Assembly (NCBI RefSeq): GCF_900107245.1
Contig: NZ_FNPG01000009.1
Span: 1 to 64,000 of the forward strand
Reading direction: 5' to 3'
DNA length: 64,000 nt
Source: Lachnobacterium bovis DSM 14045
GTDB taxonomy: Bacteria; Bacillota; Clostridia; Lachnospirales; Lachnospiraceae
Part shown: one piece after another, positions 14,705-24,985 of the stretch
Numbering within the stretch: the stretch's first letter is position 1
Layout of the letters: the number at the start of each line of letters is the position of its first letter
The notes under the pieces: generated by a model
What the model was told of the DNA's origin: nothing
The model's input: the letters and a program-made list of their open reading frames with translations, nothing else
Databases searched by the model: none
Made by a program: the position numbers and the translations under genes

Positions 14705-17617
14705 TTATAATGTTTCAACATTATTAAACAAGTCTTTTTCTTTTTTGATTGTAACTTCATTACCAATTACACAAATGTTATTTTCCTTTAAAACTGCTTC
14801 TAACATATCGGCTAGTTTCCTAATATCTTCCTGTGTCGCATTTAAAATAACATTTCTTTCTTCTTGTATACGTTCCTGTGTTTCTCCGACTAAGTATGCC
14901 ACAAATGATCTTAAGCCTAATGCTTCCGGATAAAGTGGTGCATCAAGTGAATTGAAAGTTCCAATAACGTATTTAGTCATATCTCTGTCATCAACATCAA
15001 AGTTTCTAACATAGTCTGGTATTCTTTCATAAATATCATTTGTTGCAGATAGATTTGGATCTCTGTAAGAAGTAAACATAACTTCTCCTGTCTTCTGGAA
15101 TGAGCCTGAACAACCGTATGCTCCTCCCTTTACTCTGACATTAATCCATAAATAATCATAACTCAAAATCACCTTAAGAATTCTAAGAAGTCCTGTGTAA
15201 TCATAGCCGTGTTTTTTAAAGCTTCCGACTCTGGCAACGTAATGTATTTGTGAGGCATCCATAAATGCTTCATTTTTTTGTTCAAATTCAACTGGTAAAG
15301 CTTTACCAGCCTTAGAGCCAACAGGACATTGACAAATATATTTAGAAATCGTCTTCTTAGTATCCTCAAATAAATCCTTATTACCTGTATAACTGATTGT
15401 CAATCTGTTTTTTGATATAGCTTTAACAAGAACTTTTCTGACATCTTCAATAACTGTATCAATTTTTTCATCAAAATTCTTATCTATATCTGATATAAAT
15501 CTATAAAACTCTATACCGACAACTAAATCAGAATAATATCCATATTTTGAAACATAAGACATTGCTCTTAAAGCTGCCGCCACATTTCCACTACTACTTA
15601 AGCTATTCTTTAATCTAGTAGTTGTTTGAGCTATTAATTCTTTTATTCTTGTTTTGTCTGAAAAATCAGTATTTAAAAGAATTTCCCACAAAAGTGAAAG
15701 TCCCTTGTCAATGTTTTCATGCAAAGCACGAATCCTTGCATTAATATATATAAGAGGCTCATAATCTGTAAGTTTAGTTACAGATGAAACTGAAAAATTA
15801 ATTCCTCCTGTATAAATACTAATTTGATTAGATAAATCTGAATATTTATATTCTTTAGTATCTACAAAACTTAACAGTGCTTTTAACAATCCCAATGTCT
15901 GTAATTCCTGCGATGTAAAGTCTGTTGTATCAAACATGAAATCAACGTAATCAATTCCATTTGTTTCATAATCATGATAAATAACAGGCACATCTTCTAC
16001 TACAACTTTTTCGTTTTTAAATGGCATTGCATTAGGTGAAATATCTGTTCTTTTAAGCATTGGAATCTTCTCTAAATCTTCTTTAGAAGATGGTTCTTCC
16101 TGGTATTGTTTTAAATGCTTAGTTTCTTTAACAAGATCTTCTATTTCTTGTTCAGACATCTGACTTTTAATCTTGGCTAACTTCTCTTCCTGCTCTTTTT
16201 CATATTTTGAATTTAATCCTGCAACAGGTTTTAATGTTATCACTGCACCATTTTTCTTAGATAACAAGTACTTTTCTATTAATTTTTCATAATAATCTGT
16301 ACCTATCTGGCTCTTAAGAAATTTATAAGTATCCAAACACTCTAAATGTAAAAATGGTTTAGTATCATCATACAACCACGAATCAAGCATCTGTAATCCA
16401 TATAGTAATCCCTTAGGGAATTGACCAAAGTCTGCTTCTCTGAAACGGAATTCTGATGAATTAATTGAAGCTAAAATTGCTTCTTTATTAATACCTTCTT
16501 TTACAACTTTTCTAAGTGTTTCATCAATAATCTGCACGAATCTTTCTTTGTCACATTCATTAGCATTTTTAGCGCAAATCGTAAATGTTGGCTGTAAAAT
16601 GCCATCGTCATAAGAACTTGAAATATCTTTACCAATTTTTGCATCAATCAAAGCCTTCTTTACAGGGGCTCCCGGTGCAGAAATTAAGCAATAGTCAAGA
16701 ACATCAAATGCATGATAAAGCTTAGTGTCTAACACGTCATCTATAACTTTACTATATGACAAATAAGCTTTATCTTTAGTATCTTCATCTGAAGCTATTG
16801 AATATTCTTTAACAATGTCCTTTATTCCATCAAATTCCGGCTGTTTTTCAATTTCGGAATCAACAACAATTCTATCGTACTTACTTAAATATTCTTTATC
16901 CAACCAATCTAGTTTTTCAACCACATCCATATCTCCGTATAAATAGATATATGAATTAACTGGATGATAATACTTTCTGTGAAAATCAAGATAATCCTCA
17001 TATGTTAATTCTGGAATATGTTCTGGATTACCGCCTGAATCTTTTCCATATGCATTGTCTGGGAATAACGCTTTACTAATTTCTTCCTGAAGTACCTCTT
17101 CTGGTGAAGAATAAGCGCCTTTCATCTCATTGTAGACGACACCATTTATCTTAAGAGATGAATCTTTATCCTCTAATTCGTAATGCCATCCTTCTTGTTT
17201 AAATATTTCTTTATACTTATAAATATTTGGATTAAAAACTGCATCTAGATATACATCCATTAAATTCTGAAAATCTTTATCGTTACAACTTGCTACTGGA
17301 TAAACTGTCTTCTCTGGATATGTCATCGCGTTTAAAAATGTATTAAGTGAACCCTTTACCAATTCAACGAATGGGTCTTTGACAGGGAATTTGGCTGATC
17401 CACATAAAACTGTATGCTCAATAATATGTGGTACTCCTGTCTCATCTTTAGGTGGAGTTTTAAATCCTATATAAAAAACTTTATTTTTATCTTCATTCGA
17501 AATAACACTGACTCTTGCTCCACTTTTAATGTGTTCCAAAATATAACCTTTTGAATTTATATCATCTATTTTCTTATCTTCAATAATTCTATAAGTAGTT
17601 AACTCTTGTATCTGCAT
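14705..17617 (-). CDS. PreP-type M16C zinc metallopeptidase
   Basis: The 970-residue protein matches the presequence-protease (PreP/Cym1) branch of the insulinase family, which degrades short unfolded peptides inside a closed two-half chamber. The inverted zinc motif HIIEH is at residues 64-68, and the distal glutamate is in NGVVYNEMKGA (E164). The second, inactive half ends with the RVKGGAYGCSG motif typical of M16 proteins. Length fits the family. The RBS AGGAGG is clear, and the gene has its own extended -10 promoter and is transcribed alone. It probably recycles peptides in the cytoplasm, as no signal peptide is seen. Confidence 0.93.
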   Translation of the reverse strand: MQIQELTTYRIIEDKKIDDINSKGYILEHIKSGARVSVISNEDKNKVFYIGFKTPPKDETGVPHIIEHTVLCGSAKFPVKDPFVELVKGSLNTFLNAMTYPEKTVYPVASCNDKDFQNLMDVYLDAVFNPNIYKYKEIFKQEGWHYELEDKDSSLKINGVVYNEMKGAYSSPEEVLQEEISKALFPDNAYGKDSGGNPEHIPELTYEDYLDFHRKYYHPVNSYIYLYGDMDVVEKLDWLDKEYLSKYDRIVVDSEIEKQPEFDGIKDIVKEYSIASDEDTKDKAYLSYSKVIDDVLDTKLYHAFDVLDYCLISAPGAPVKKALIDAKIGKDISSSYDDGILQPTFTICAKNANECDKERFVQIIDETLRKVVKEGINKEAILASINSSEFRFREADFGQFPKGLLYGLQMLDSWLYDDTKPFLHLECLDTYKFLKSQIGTDYYEKLIEKYLLSKKNGAVITLKPVAGLNSKYEKEQEEKLAKIKSQMSEQEIEDLVKETKHLKQYQEEPSSKEDLEKIPMLKRTDISPNAMPFKNEKVVVEDVPVIYHDYETNGIDYVDFMFDTTDFTSQELQTLGLLKALLSFVDTKEYKYSDLSNQISIYTGGINFSVSSVTKLTDYEPLIYINARIRALHENIDKGLSLLWEILLNTDFSDKTRIKELIAQTTTRLKNSLSSSGNVAAALRAMSYVSKYGYYSDLVVGIEFYRFISDIDKNFDEKIDTVIEDVRKVLVKAISKNRLTISYTGNKDLFEDTKKTISKYICQCPVGSKAGKALPVEFEQKNEAFMDASQIHYVARVGSFKKHGYDYTGLLRILKVILSYDYLWINVRVKGGAYGCSGSFQKTGEVMFTSYRDPNLSATNDIYERIPDYVRNFDVDDRDMTKYVIGTFNSLDAPLYPEALGLRSFVAYLVGETQERIQEERNVILNATQEDIRKLADMLEAVLKENNICVIGNEVTIKKEKDLFNNVETL

Positions 17618-17645
17618 TTCCTACCTCCTGAACGTAAGTGTCTAT

Positions 17646-17654
17646 ATTATAACA
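17646..17654 (-). promoter_or_regulatory. Extended -10 promoter of the PreP-like gene
   Basis: The minus strand reads TGTTATAAT, a perfect -10 box with TG extension, about 30 bases before the start codon. The -35 region is poor. Confidence 0.5.
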
Positions 17655-17740
17655 CACACAACTCTTTTTGCCTATGTATCTTTTAATTATAATTTAATAG
17701 CATTACGTTATATGTTTTTATTTTTACAGATTTTTCTATC

Positions 17741-17787
17741 AAAAAGAAACCATGATAGTTTATTGATTCTACCATGGTTCTTTTTTA
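17741..17787. terminator. Bidirectional terminator
   Basis: AGAAACCATGATAG and CTACCATGGTTCT pair around a ten-base loop, with A-runs on one side and T-runs on the other. It lies after the coiled-coil gene and upstream of the PreP-like gene. Confidence 0.8.
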
Positions 17788-17860
17788 ATTCATTTTTTCC
17801 ATACTACTTCAGATGGTCACTTCTATAATAATCCATTATTCTGTTGATTAGTTTGATATT

Positions 17861-19093
17861 TTATGAAAGATGAATAAATCCAAGCATATACAAACCAATT
17901 GCAACTATTCCCGCAAAATTTATTAAAGACAATGCCATAACTGCTTTTAATAATCCTTTTACAGAATTTGTGCTATCTTTTACGTTTTCTATATTATATA
18001 GTTGCTGTTCAATATCTTTTAGAGCATCTTTTGTATTTCTATATAATTTTACATCTTCACTATGTATCTTTTCTGATAAAACAATTTTAGTTTCTTCCAA
18101 TTGTTCTTCAACAATTCCTTCAATTTCTCTTGATGTTACAACTGTTCCTAATTTTTCATCAATTTTTTTAAGAGCCTGTGTATTAGAATCTGTAACTGTC
18201 TCTTTTAACTGATTATTCATTTCATTCGCATTTGAAGTATTTTCTTTTAAACGTGAATCTATAGTTTCTTCTATAACATTAATTTTTTCAACCAATTCTC
18301 GTTCCATTTCTTTTATTCTTTTATTTACTTCACCTGTAATACCATCAGCTTTTTCTTGTCTTTCATTCACGATTTGTTGAAGTTTTTCGGCCTTATCTTC
18401 TTTTTCAGCTACAATTCCTTCTAATTTTTTTGCTTGATTTTCTTTTGTCTGTATTAGTGTCTGTAACATTTTTGCTTTCTCCCTGAATTCATCTATTTGC
18501 TGTAATAATCCGTCATTTTCAACTGCTAATAAATCTGCCTCCATATCATTTCCCCCTTCTTTTTCTAACCTATTCTCCTTTGTATCATCTCCCATGTTGA
18601 CTATAGTAATATTACTAGCTGTAAATTGTGTTCTTTCTTTTGTTCTTTCAGTTTTTTTTTCTAAGTTTTTTTCTTGTGGTTTCTCTTGTATTTTTTCTTG
18701 TTTGTTCTCCTGAGTAACTGTATGTTCAAGGTTATCTGTTTTTTCTAGTTCCTGGTTCTTTTCAACAACGTTCTCCATTTCTAATCCCTCATTTTCATTT
18801 TGTTTATGATCTATTGTTTCTTTTTTTATCTTATTAACCCTTTGAGTTCTTGCAGTTCTTGTTCTTGTAACATATCTTTGCTGACGTGTTTTTCCCTCTT
18901 CAGCCAACGATTCATTAAAAACTTCTGTTAAATTTTCATTAAATTCTTTAGGAAATTTAACCTTAGGATCAATTGTAATCTCCATTATATCATCACTAGC
19001 ATTATCAGCCATATCAATATCTTCATAATCTAATATCAAATCCCTGTTACTATTATCTGTCTCTTTTTGGAATTTTATTCCCTCTTTTTTCAT
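17861..19093 (-). CDS. Hypothetical tail-anchored coiled-coil protein
   Basis: The 410-residue protein has no recognised family. Residues 1-60 are acidic. Residues 75-170 are rich in Lys, Glu, Gln, Arg and Thr with short repeats (NKQEKIQEKPQEKNLEKK). Residues about 195-370 are a long coiled coil, including three copies of a roughly 12-residue unit (EKEDKAEKLQQIV type). The last 30 residues hold one membrane helix near 383-403 and a short tail. So the bulk is probably cytoplasmic and tethered by the C-terminus. The RBS AGGAGAGG is good and the gene is a single transcription unit. A structural or scaffold role is only a guess. Confidence 0.75.
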   Translation of the reverse strand: MKKEGIKFQKETDNSNRDLILDYEDIDMADNASDDIMEITIDPKVKFPKEFNENLTEVFNESLAEEGKTRQQRYVTRTRTARTQRVNKIKKETIDHKQNENEGLEMENVVEKNQELEKTDNLEHTVTQENKQEKIQEKPQEKNLEKKTERTKERTQFTASNITIVNMGDDTKENRLEKEGGNDMEADLLAVENDGLLQQIDEFREKAKMLQTLIQTKENQAKKLEGIVAEKEDKAEKLQQIVNERQEKADGITGEVNKRIKEMERELVEKINVIEETIDSRLKENTSNANEMNNQLKETVTDSNTQALKKIDEKLGTVVTSREIEGIVEEQLEETKIVLSEKIHSEDVKLYRNTKDALKDIEQQLYNIENVKDSTNSVKGLLKAVMALSLINFAGIVAIGLYMLGFIHLS

Positions 19094-19207
19094 TTCTACC
19101 TCTCCTTTTTTTTATACTAAAACCCTATAATACATAATTAAATTTTATCATTAGACATTTTTAATGTCAAACTTATTTGTCTGAAAATTAATAAATTTGC
19201 ATGAATT

Positions 19208-19251
19208 TTTAAAAAATAAAAAGGACACTACTCTTATTCAGAATAGTGTCC
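19208..19251 (-). terminator. Terminator of nifJ
   Basis: GGACACTA and TAGTGTCC pair around a 13-base loop. On the minus strand the arm is followed by TTTTTATTTTTT, about 55 bases after the nifJ stop codon. Confidence 0.8.
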
Positions 19252-19305
19252 CCATTTAAGATTACATAAAACTCTAAACATATTGTTTAGACATGAAAAC
19301 CTTTA

Positions 19306-22300
19306 TTATTTACCTGCATATAAATCTACAAGTTTCTTTAAGTGCTCATAACGCTCTTTAGATGTTTGCTCTGCTTTAGCAAATAACTCAGAAGCTTTTT
19401 CTGGGTGGAACTTAACTAAAGAAGCGTAACGGTTCTCACCTTTTAAGAATTCTTGATAATCACCTGTTGGCTCTTTGCTGTCTAAGATGAATGCATCTTT
19501 TCCTTCTGCAGCAAGTTCAGGATTATATCTGAAGTTGAACCAATATCCTGATTCAACAGCAAGTTTTTCTTCTGTCATTGCTTTGCTCATACCTTTCTTG
19601 ATACCGTGGTTGATACATGGAGCATAAGCAATAATTAATGATGGTCCTGGATATGCTTCAGCTTCAGCAAGTGCTTTAACTGTCTGAGCCATGTTTGCAC
19701 CCATAGCGATGTGTGCTACGTAAACATAACCATAACTCATAGCGATACCAGCTAAGTCTTTCTTCTTAGTTTCTTTTCCGCCTGCTGCGAATTGTGCAAT
19801 AGCACCTGTTGGTGTAGCTTTTGAAGACTGTCCACCTGTATTTGAATATACTTCAGTATCAAATACCATTACGTTGATATCTTTTCCTGAAGCTAAGATG
19901 TGGTCAACTCCACCGAATCCGATGTCGTAAGCCCATCCGTCACCACCGAATACCCACTGAGATTTCTTAGCAAGGTAATCTTTTTCTTTAAGGATAGCTT
20001 TTGCTGCTTCTGAACCATCTTTTTCTAATGCTTCAACTAATTTATCTGTTGCATCTTTGTTTGTGATACCACTTGCAAATGTTTCTACCCATTTGTCTGC
20101 TGCATCTTTAACTGCTGTGCTCTCTGAAGCTAATTTTTCAACTTCATCTTTTAATCTATCACGAATAGCTCTCTGAGCAAGTAACATACCATAACCAAAC
20201 TCAGCTGCATCTTCGAATAATGAGTTAGACCATGCAGGACCCTGTCCTTTAGCATTTACTGTGTATGGTGTAGATGGTGATGAGTTACCCCAAATTGAAG
20301 AACATCCTGTTGCGTTTGCAATGTACATTCTATCACCAAATAACTGTGTGATTAATCTAGCATAAGGAGTTTCTCCACATCCACCACAAGCTCCTGAGAA
20401 CTCAAGCAATGGTTTCTTGAACTGAGAACCTTTAACTGTTGTAAGTTTGAATTTCTCGATAACTTCTTCTTTTTCTGGAAGAGATACTCCATAATCAAAG
20501 AATGCCTGTTCGCCTTCGTTTTCTTCAAATGAAGCCATTGAAATTGCCTGAACTTTATCAGGACAAACATTTACACAAGATCCACAACCTGTACAGTCAT
20601 ATGCTGATACAGTGATTGCAAATTTGTATCCTGGCATTGTATTTAAGTCTTTAATTTGCATTCCTTCTGGAGCATTAGCAGCCTCTTCTTCTGTTAATGC
20701 AACTGGACGGATTGCCGCATGTGGACATACATATGCACATTGGTTACATTCGATACATTTTGTTGAATCCCATACTGGAACATCAGTAGCTACACCACGT
20801 TTTTCAAATGCAGCTGTACCTGATGGTGTGTAACCTGTTTCATATTTTTTAACAACAGATACTGGAATTGTATTACCCTGCTGTGCGTTAACTTTTGCCT
20901 GAATTTCTTTAACGAAATCAACGGCATCTTTACGGTCACCTTTAACTTCTTTAGAGTAATCATCATCTGGGCAATTCTTCCAGCTTTCTGGAACATCTAC
21001 TTTAACGTATGCTGTAGCACCAGCATCAATAGCTTCATGGTTCATACGTACAACGTTATCACCTTTTTTAGCATATGATCTTGTAGCTGCGTCTTTCATT
21101 AATTTAATAACTTCTTCTTCTGGAATTAATTTTGTTAATGAGAAGAATGCTGACTGTAAAACTGTATTGATACGTTTTCCAAGTCCGATTTCTTTACCAA
21201 TTTTAACACCATCGATAATATAGAAGTTAATGTTATTTTCTGCGATGTATCTCTTAACCTGTCCTGGTAATTTTTCATCTAATTCATCTACAGACCACTG
21301 TGTATTGAATAAGAATGTACCACCTGGAACTAAGTCTTGTACCATGTTATATTTGTAAATATAAGCTGTACAGTGACAAGCAACGAAGTTAGCCTGTGAA
21401 ATTAAATATGTTGATCTGATTGGTGTATGACCAAATCTTAAGTGAGAAATTGTAACGCCACCTGATTTTTTAGAGTCATAATCGAAATATGCCTGAGCAT
21501 ACATATCTGTATTATCACCAATAATCTTGATTGAGTTCTTATTAGCACCTACAGTACCGTCTGCTCCAAGTCCCCAGAATTTACAGTTTGTTGTTCCTTC
21601 TGGTGTTGTAACTGGATTTTCTTTTACTTCAAGTGAAAGATTTGTAACATCATCAATGATACCAATTGTAAATCTTTCTTTTGAGTCATTATTGTATACT
21701 GCAACGATCTGTCCTGGTGTTGTATCTTTTGAACCTAAACCATAACGTCCACTAAATACTGGAACCTGATCAAATTTAGAACCTTTTAATGCAGCTACTA
21801 CATCTAAGTATAATGGTTCACCTAATGAACCTGGCTCTTTAGTTCTATCTAATACTGAAATTCTCTTAACTGTATCTGGAATTGCTTCGATTAAAGCTTC
21901 TTTTACGAATGGTCTATATAAACGAACTTTAACAACACCGACTTTTTCGCCTCTAGCCATTAAGAAGTCGATTGTTTCATCGATTGTTTCACAAACTGAA
22001 CCCATAGCGATGATAACTTTTTCAGCATCCTGTGCACCATAGTAGTTAAATAATTTATAATCTGTTCCAATTTTTTCATTAACTTTATCCATGTACTCTT
22101 GTACGATTGCTGGTAATTCATCGTATGCTGTGTTACATGATTCTCTTGTCTGGAAGAAGATATCTGGGTTTTGTGCTGAACCCATCTGACATGGATGGTT
22201 TGGATTTAATGATCCTTTACGGAAAGCATCAACTGCATCCATATCTACCATATCTTTAAGATCTTCATAATCCCATGTTTCAATTTTCTGAATTTCGTGA

Positions 22301-22830
22301 GATGTACGGAATCCATCGAAGAAGTTAATAAATGGAATTCTTCCTTTGATTGCTGCGCAATGAGCTACAGGTGTTAAATCCATAACTTCCTGTACAGATG
22401 ATTCACAAAGCATTGCAACACCTGTTTGACGACAAGCGTAAACATCTGAGTGATCACCGAAAATATTTAATGCATGAGAAGCTACACAACGTGCTGATAC
22501 GTTAAATACACCTGGTAATCTTTCTCCTGCTACTTTATATAAGTTAGGAATCATAAGTAATAATCCCTGAGATGCTGTATAAGTTGTAGTTAAAGCACCT
22601 GCAGCCAATGAACCATGTACTGTACCTGCTGCACCTGCTTCAGACTGCATTTCAGTAACCTGTACTTCCTGGCCAAAAATATTTTTTCTTCCTGCTGTTG
22701 CCCATTCATCTGTTGCTTCAGCCATTACAGATGATGGTGTGATTGGATAGATTGCTGCTACATCTGTGTAAGCGTATGATACGTGAGCTGCAGCATGATT
22801 TCCATCCATTGTTTTCATTGAACGTTTCAT
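19306..22830 (-). CDS. nifJ: Pyruvate:ferredoxin (flavodoxin) oxidoreductase
   Basis: This homodimeric enzyme oxidises pyruvate with CoA to acetyl-CoA and CO2 and reduces ferredoxin, the central step of clostridial energy metabolism. The roughly 1174-residue chain holds all domains in one polypeptide: the N-terminal pyrimidine-binding part (YPITPSSVMAE), the gamma-type domain (FWGLGADGTVGANKN), two [4Fe-4S] motifs (CIECNQCAYVCP near 690 and CTGCGSCVNVCP near 744), a further cluster/TPP region (GACGGCGETPY near 812; GCSSIWG) and the TPP pyrophosphate site GDGWAYDIGFGG near 962. ATG at 22830 is chosen over 22866 because AGGAGG lies six bases before it. A matching promoter lies upstream. Confidence 0.98.
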   Translation of the reverse strand: MKRSMKTMDGNHAAAHVSYAYTDVAAIYPITPSSVMAEATDEWATAGRKNIFGQEVQVTEMQSEAGAAGTVHGSLAAGALTTTYTASQGLLLMIPNLYKVAGERLPGVFNVSARCVASHALNIFGDHSDVYACRQTGVAMLCESSVQEVMDLTPVAHCAAIKGRIPFINFFDGFRTSHEIQKIETWDYEDLKDMVDMDAVDAFRKGSLNPNHPCQMGSAQNPDIFFQTRESCNTAYDELPAIVQEYMDKVNEKIGTDYKLFNYYGAQDAEKVIIAMGSVCETIDETIDFLMARGEKVGVVKVRLYRPFVKEALIEAIPDTVKRISVLDRTKEPGSLGEPLYLDVVAALKGSKFDQVPVFSGRYGLGSKDTTPGQIVAVYNNDSKERFTIGIIDDVTNLSLEVKENPVTTPEGTTNCKFWGLGADGTVGANKNSIKIIGDNTDMYAQAYFDYDSKKSGGVTISHLRFGHTPIRSTYLISQANFVACHCTAYIYKYNMVQDLVPGGTFLFNTQWSVDELDEKLPGQVKRYIAENNINFYIIDGVKIGKEIGLGKRINTVLQSAFFSLTKLIPEEEVIKLMKDAATRSYAKKGDNVVRMNHEAIDAGATAYVKVDVPESWKNCPDDDYSKEVKGDRKDAVDFVKEIQAKVNAQQGNTIPVSVVKKYETGYTPSGTAAFEKRGVATDVPVWDSTKCIECNQCAYVCPHAAIRPVALTEEEAANAPEGMQIKDLNTMPGYKFAITVSAYDCTGCGSCVNVCPDKVQAISMASFEENEGEQAFFDYGVSLPEKEEVIEKFKLTTVKGSQFKKPLLEFSGACGGCGETPYARLITQLFGDRMYIANATGCSSIWGNSSPSTPYTVNAKGQGPAWSNSLFEDAAEFGYGMLLAQRAIRDRLKDEVEKLASESTAVKDAADKWVETFASGITNKDATDKLVEALEKDGSEAAKAILKEKDYLAKKSQWVFGGDGWAYDIGFGGVDHILASGKDINVMVFDTEVYSNTGGQSSKATPTGAIAQFAAGGKETKKKDLAGIAMSYGYVYVAHIAMGANMAQTVKALAEAEAYPGPSLIIAYAPCINHGIKKGMSKAMTEEKLAVESGYWFNFRYNPELAAEGKDAFILDSKEPTGDYQEFLKGENRYASLVKFHPEKASELFAKAEQTSKERYEHLKKLVDLYAGK

Positions 22831-23237
22831 GTAAATCCTCCTACTCTTTATTAAACAAATGTCCAAAATTTTTGTATCGACCTTTCAATCGATCCCCTAC
22901 ATATAAATATAGACATTTTTTCAAAAAAAATCAAGCAAAACCACTATAATGGATTGTATTTTTTGAGATACTTTTTAGTTATTTTATATATAAGGTGGTA
23001 ATTATTCATATAATTAATAGTGCTATTGCATATAAATCCGCTTTTTTTATAATTTTTTTATAGTTGCTTTTTAGGTTGTTTTTTAGTATTATATCATTTG
23101 AACATTATGTAATATGATATATTTGTGCATAGTATAGAAGACTTCATGTTTTTATACATCTAGGACTCTATTTTTTTTTCACAAATTATAATTAAACAGT
23201 ATATTTTATTTATTATTTTATAGGAGAATTAAAAATT
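22831..23237. other. Divergent intergenic region nifJ / abcF
   Basis: These 407 AT-rich bases lie between two divergent genes. The nifJ promoter is at 22906-22934. The nifJ leader has a small hairpin (ATCGA/TCGAT, 22875-22893). On the abcF side TATAAT at about 23189 and several T runs are visible, but no convincing -35 box. No gene or known RNA family is seen. Confidence 0.4.
22906..22934 (-). promoter_or_regulatory. Promoter of nifJ
   Basis: The minus strand has TTGATT, a 17-base spacer, then TATATT. The -10 box ends about 75 bases before the chosen ATG. Confidence 0.6.
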
Positions 23238-24869
23238 ATGATTCAAACAAGTAACGTAACTCTACGTCTTGGTAAAAAAGCTCTTTTTGAAGAAGTTAAT
23301 ATCAAATTTACCGAGGGCAATTGTTATGGATTAATCGGTGCTAACGGTGCTGGTAAATCTACTTTTCTAAAAATACTATCTGGACAAATTGAACCAACTA
23401 GTGGTGAAGTTATTATCACTCCAGGTCAACGTCTTTCTTTCCTACAACAAGATCACTTTAAATATGACGACAAAATGGTTCTTGATACAGTAATCATGGG
23501 AAATAGCCGTCTATATGATATTATGAAGGAAAAAGAAGCAATTTATGCTAAGGAAGATTTTAGTGACGAAGATGGAATTCGTGCTAGTGAATTAGAAGCT
23601 GAATTTGCTGAGATGGACGGATGGAATGCTGAAAGTGATGCAGCTACACTTTTAAATGGTCTTGGTATTCCTTCTGAAGAGCATTATACATTAATGAAGG
23701 ACTTACCTGGTGCTTCTAAAGTTAAGGTTTTACTTGCTCAGGCTTTATTTGGTAATCCAGATATTCTTTTACTCGATGAGCCTACTAACCACTTGGATTT
23801 AGATGCTATTTCGTGGTTAGAAGAATTCCTTATTAACTTCGAAAATACTGTAATCATCGTATCACATGATAGATACTTCCTTAATAAGGTTTGTACTAAC
23901 ATTGCAGATCTTGATTATGGTAAAATACAGATTTATGCTGGTAACTATGATTTCTGGTATGAATCAAGTCAGCTTATGATTCGTCAGATGAAAGAAGCTA
24001 ATAAGAAAAAAGAAGAAAAAATCAAAGAATTACAAGAATTTATTTCAAGATTCTCTGCTAATGCTTCAAAATCTAAGCAGGCTACTTCAAGAAAGAAAGC
24101 TCTTGAAAAAATTCAGCTTGACGAAATTAGACCTTCAAGCCGTAAATATCCATATATTGATTTTAGACCAAACAGAGACATCGGAAATGAAGTTCTTACA
24201 GTTGAAGGAATTTCAAAAACTATCGATGGTGTTAAAGTTCTTGATAATATTTCTTTCATCGTTGGACATGATGACAAAATCGCCTTCGTTGGTGGAAATG
24301 AATTAGCAAAAACAACATTATTTAAAATTTTAGCAGGTGAATTAGAACCTGATGAAGGATCTTATAAATGGGGTGTAACAACAAGCCAGTCTTACTTCCC
24401 TAAAGATAATACTGAGATTTTTGACACTGATTCATTAATCGTTGATTGGTTAACTCAATTCTCAGAAGTTAAAGAAGCTACTTATGTACGTGGATTCTTA
24501 GGACGTATGTTATTTGCCGGAGAAGATGGTGTTAAAAAGATGCGTGTATTATCCGGTGGTGAAAAAGTTCGTGTACTTCTTTCTCGTATGATGATTGAAG
24601 GAAGCAACGTTTTAATGTTTGATGAACCTACTGACCACTTAGACATGGAATCAATCACTGCATTAAATAATGGTATGATTAAATTCCCTGGTGTTATCTT
24701 ATTCTCAAGCCGAGATCACCAAGTTGTTCAGACAACAGCTAACCGTATTATTGAATTCTTACCTAACGGTAGCATGATTGATAAAGTTACAACTTACGAT
24801 GAATATCTTGAAAGTGATGAAATGGCTAGAAAACGTCAGGTATTCTCAGTTGAAGAATCTGAAGATTAA
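23238..24869 (+). CDS. ABC-F family ATPase (YbiT/EttA-like)
   Basis: This soluble 543-residue protein has two ATPase halves and no membrane part, as in ABC-F translation factors that act at the ribosomal E site. Half one has Walker A GANGAGKS (34-41) and Walker B ILLLDEPTNHLD. The linker (about 235-300) is lysine/glutamate-rich. Half two has LSGGEKVRVLLS and LMFDEPTDHLD. Two positions are unusual: the first signature reads LPGASK in place of LSGGEK, and the second Walker A reads GGNELAKTT without the usual glycine before Ala-Lys. Both halves still look like the YbiT branch. A housekeeping ribosome function is more likely than drug resistance. GGAG precedes the ATG. Confidence 0.9.
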   Translation: MIQTSNVTLRLGKKALFEEVNIKFTEGNCYGLIGANGAGKSTFLKILSGQIEPTSGEVIITPGQRLSFLQQDHFKYDDKMVLDTVIMGNSRLYDIMKEKEAIYAKEDFSDEDGIRASELEAEFAEMDGWNAESDAATLLNGLGIPSEEHYTLMKDLPGASKVKVLLAQALFGNPDILLLDEPTNHLDLDAISWLEEFLINFENTVIIVSHDRYFLNKVCTNIADLDYGKIQIYAGNYDFWYESSQLMIRQMKEANKKKEEKIKELQEFISRFSANASKSKQATSRKKALEKIQLDEIRPSSRKYPYIDFRPNRDIGNEVLTVEGISKTIDGVKVLDNISFIVGHDDKIAFVGGNELAKTTLFKILAGELEPDEGSYKWGVTTSQSYFPKDNTEIFDTDSLIVDWLTQFSEVKEATYVRGFLGRMLFAGEDGVKKMRVLSGGEKVRVLLSRMMIEGSNVLMFDEPTDHLDMESITALNNGMIKFPGVILFSSRDHQVVQTTANRIIEFLPNGSMIDKVTTYDEYLESDEMARKRQVFSVEESED

Positions 24870-24889
24870 TATCTAATAATCTTTTTTTA

Positions 24890-24936
24890 AAAAGAGAGAT
24901 GCTATTGTACAAAACGTGCAATAATATCTCTCTTTT
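24890..24936. terminator. Terminator between convergent abcF and FliD-like genes
   Basis: AAAAGAGAGAT and ATCTCTCTTTT pair with a further inner stem TATTG/CAATA. T runs favour the minus-strand direction, but it can serve both convergent genes. Confidence 0.75.
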
Positions 24937-24985
24937 AAATGTTAAATGTCAAATTTATTTTTTATTATCCGATTAATTTATATTG

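Noticed and set aside
23238-24869. Antibiotic-resistance ABC-F gene
   Set aside because: Linker length and motifs fit the YbiT/EttA housekeeping branch, and no attenuator-type leader peptide was recognised upstream.
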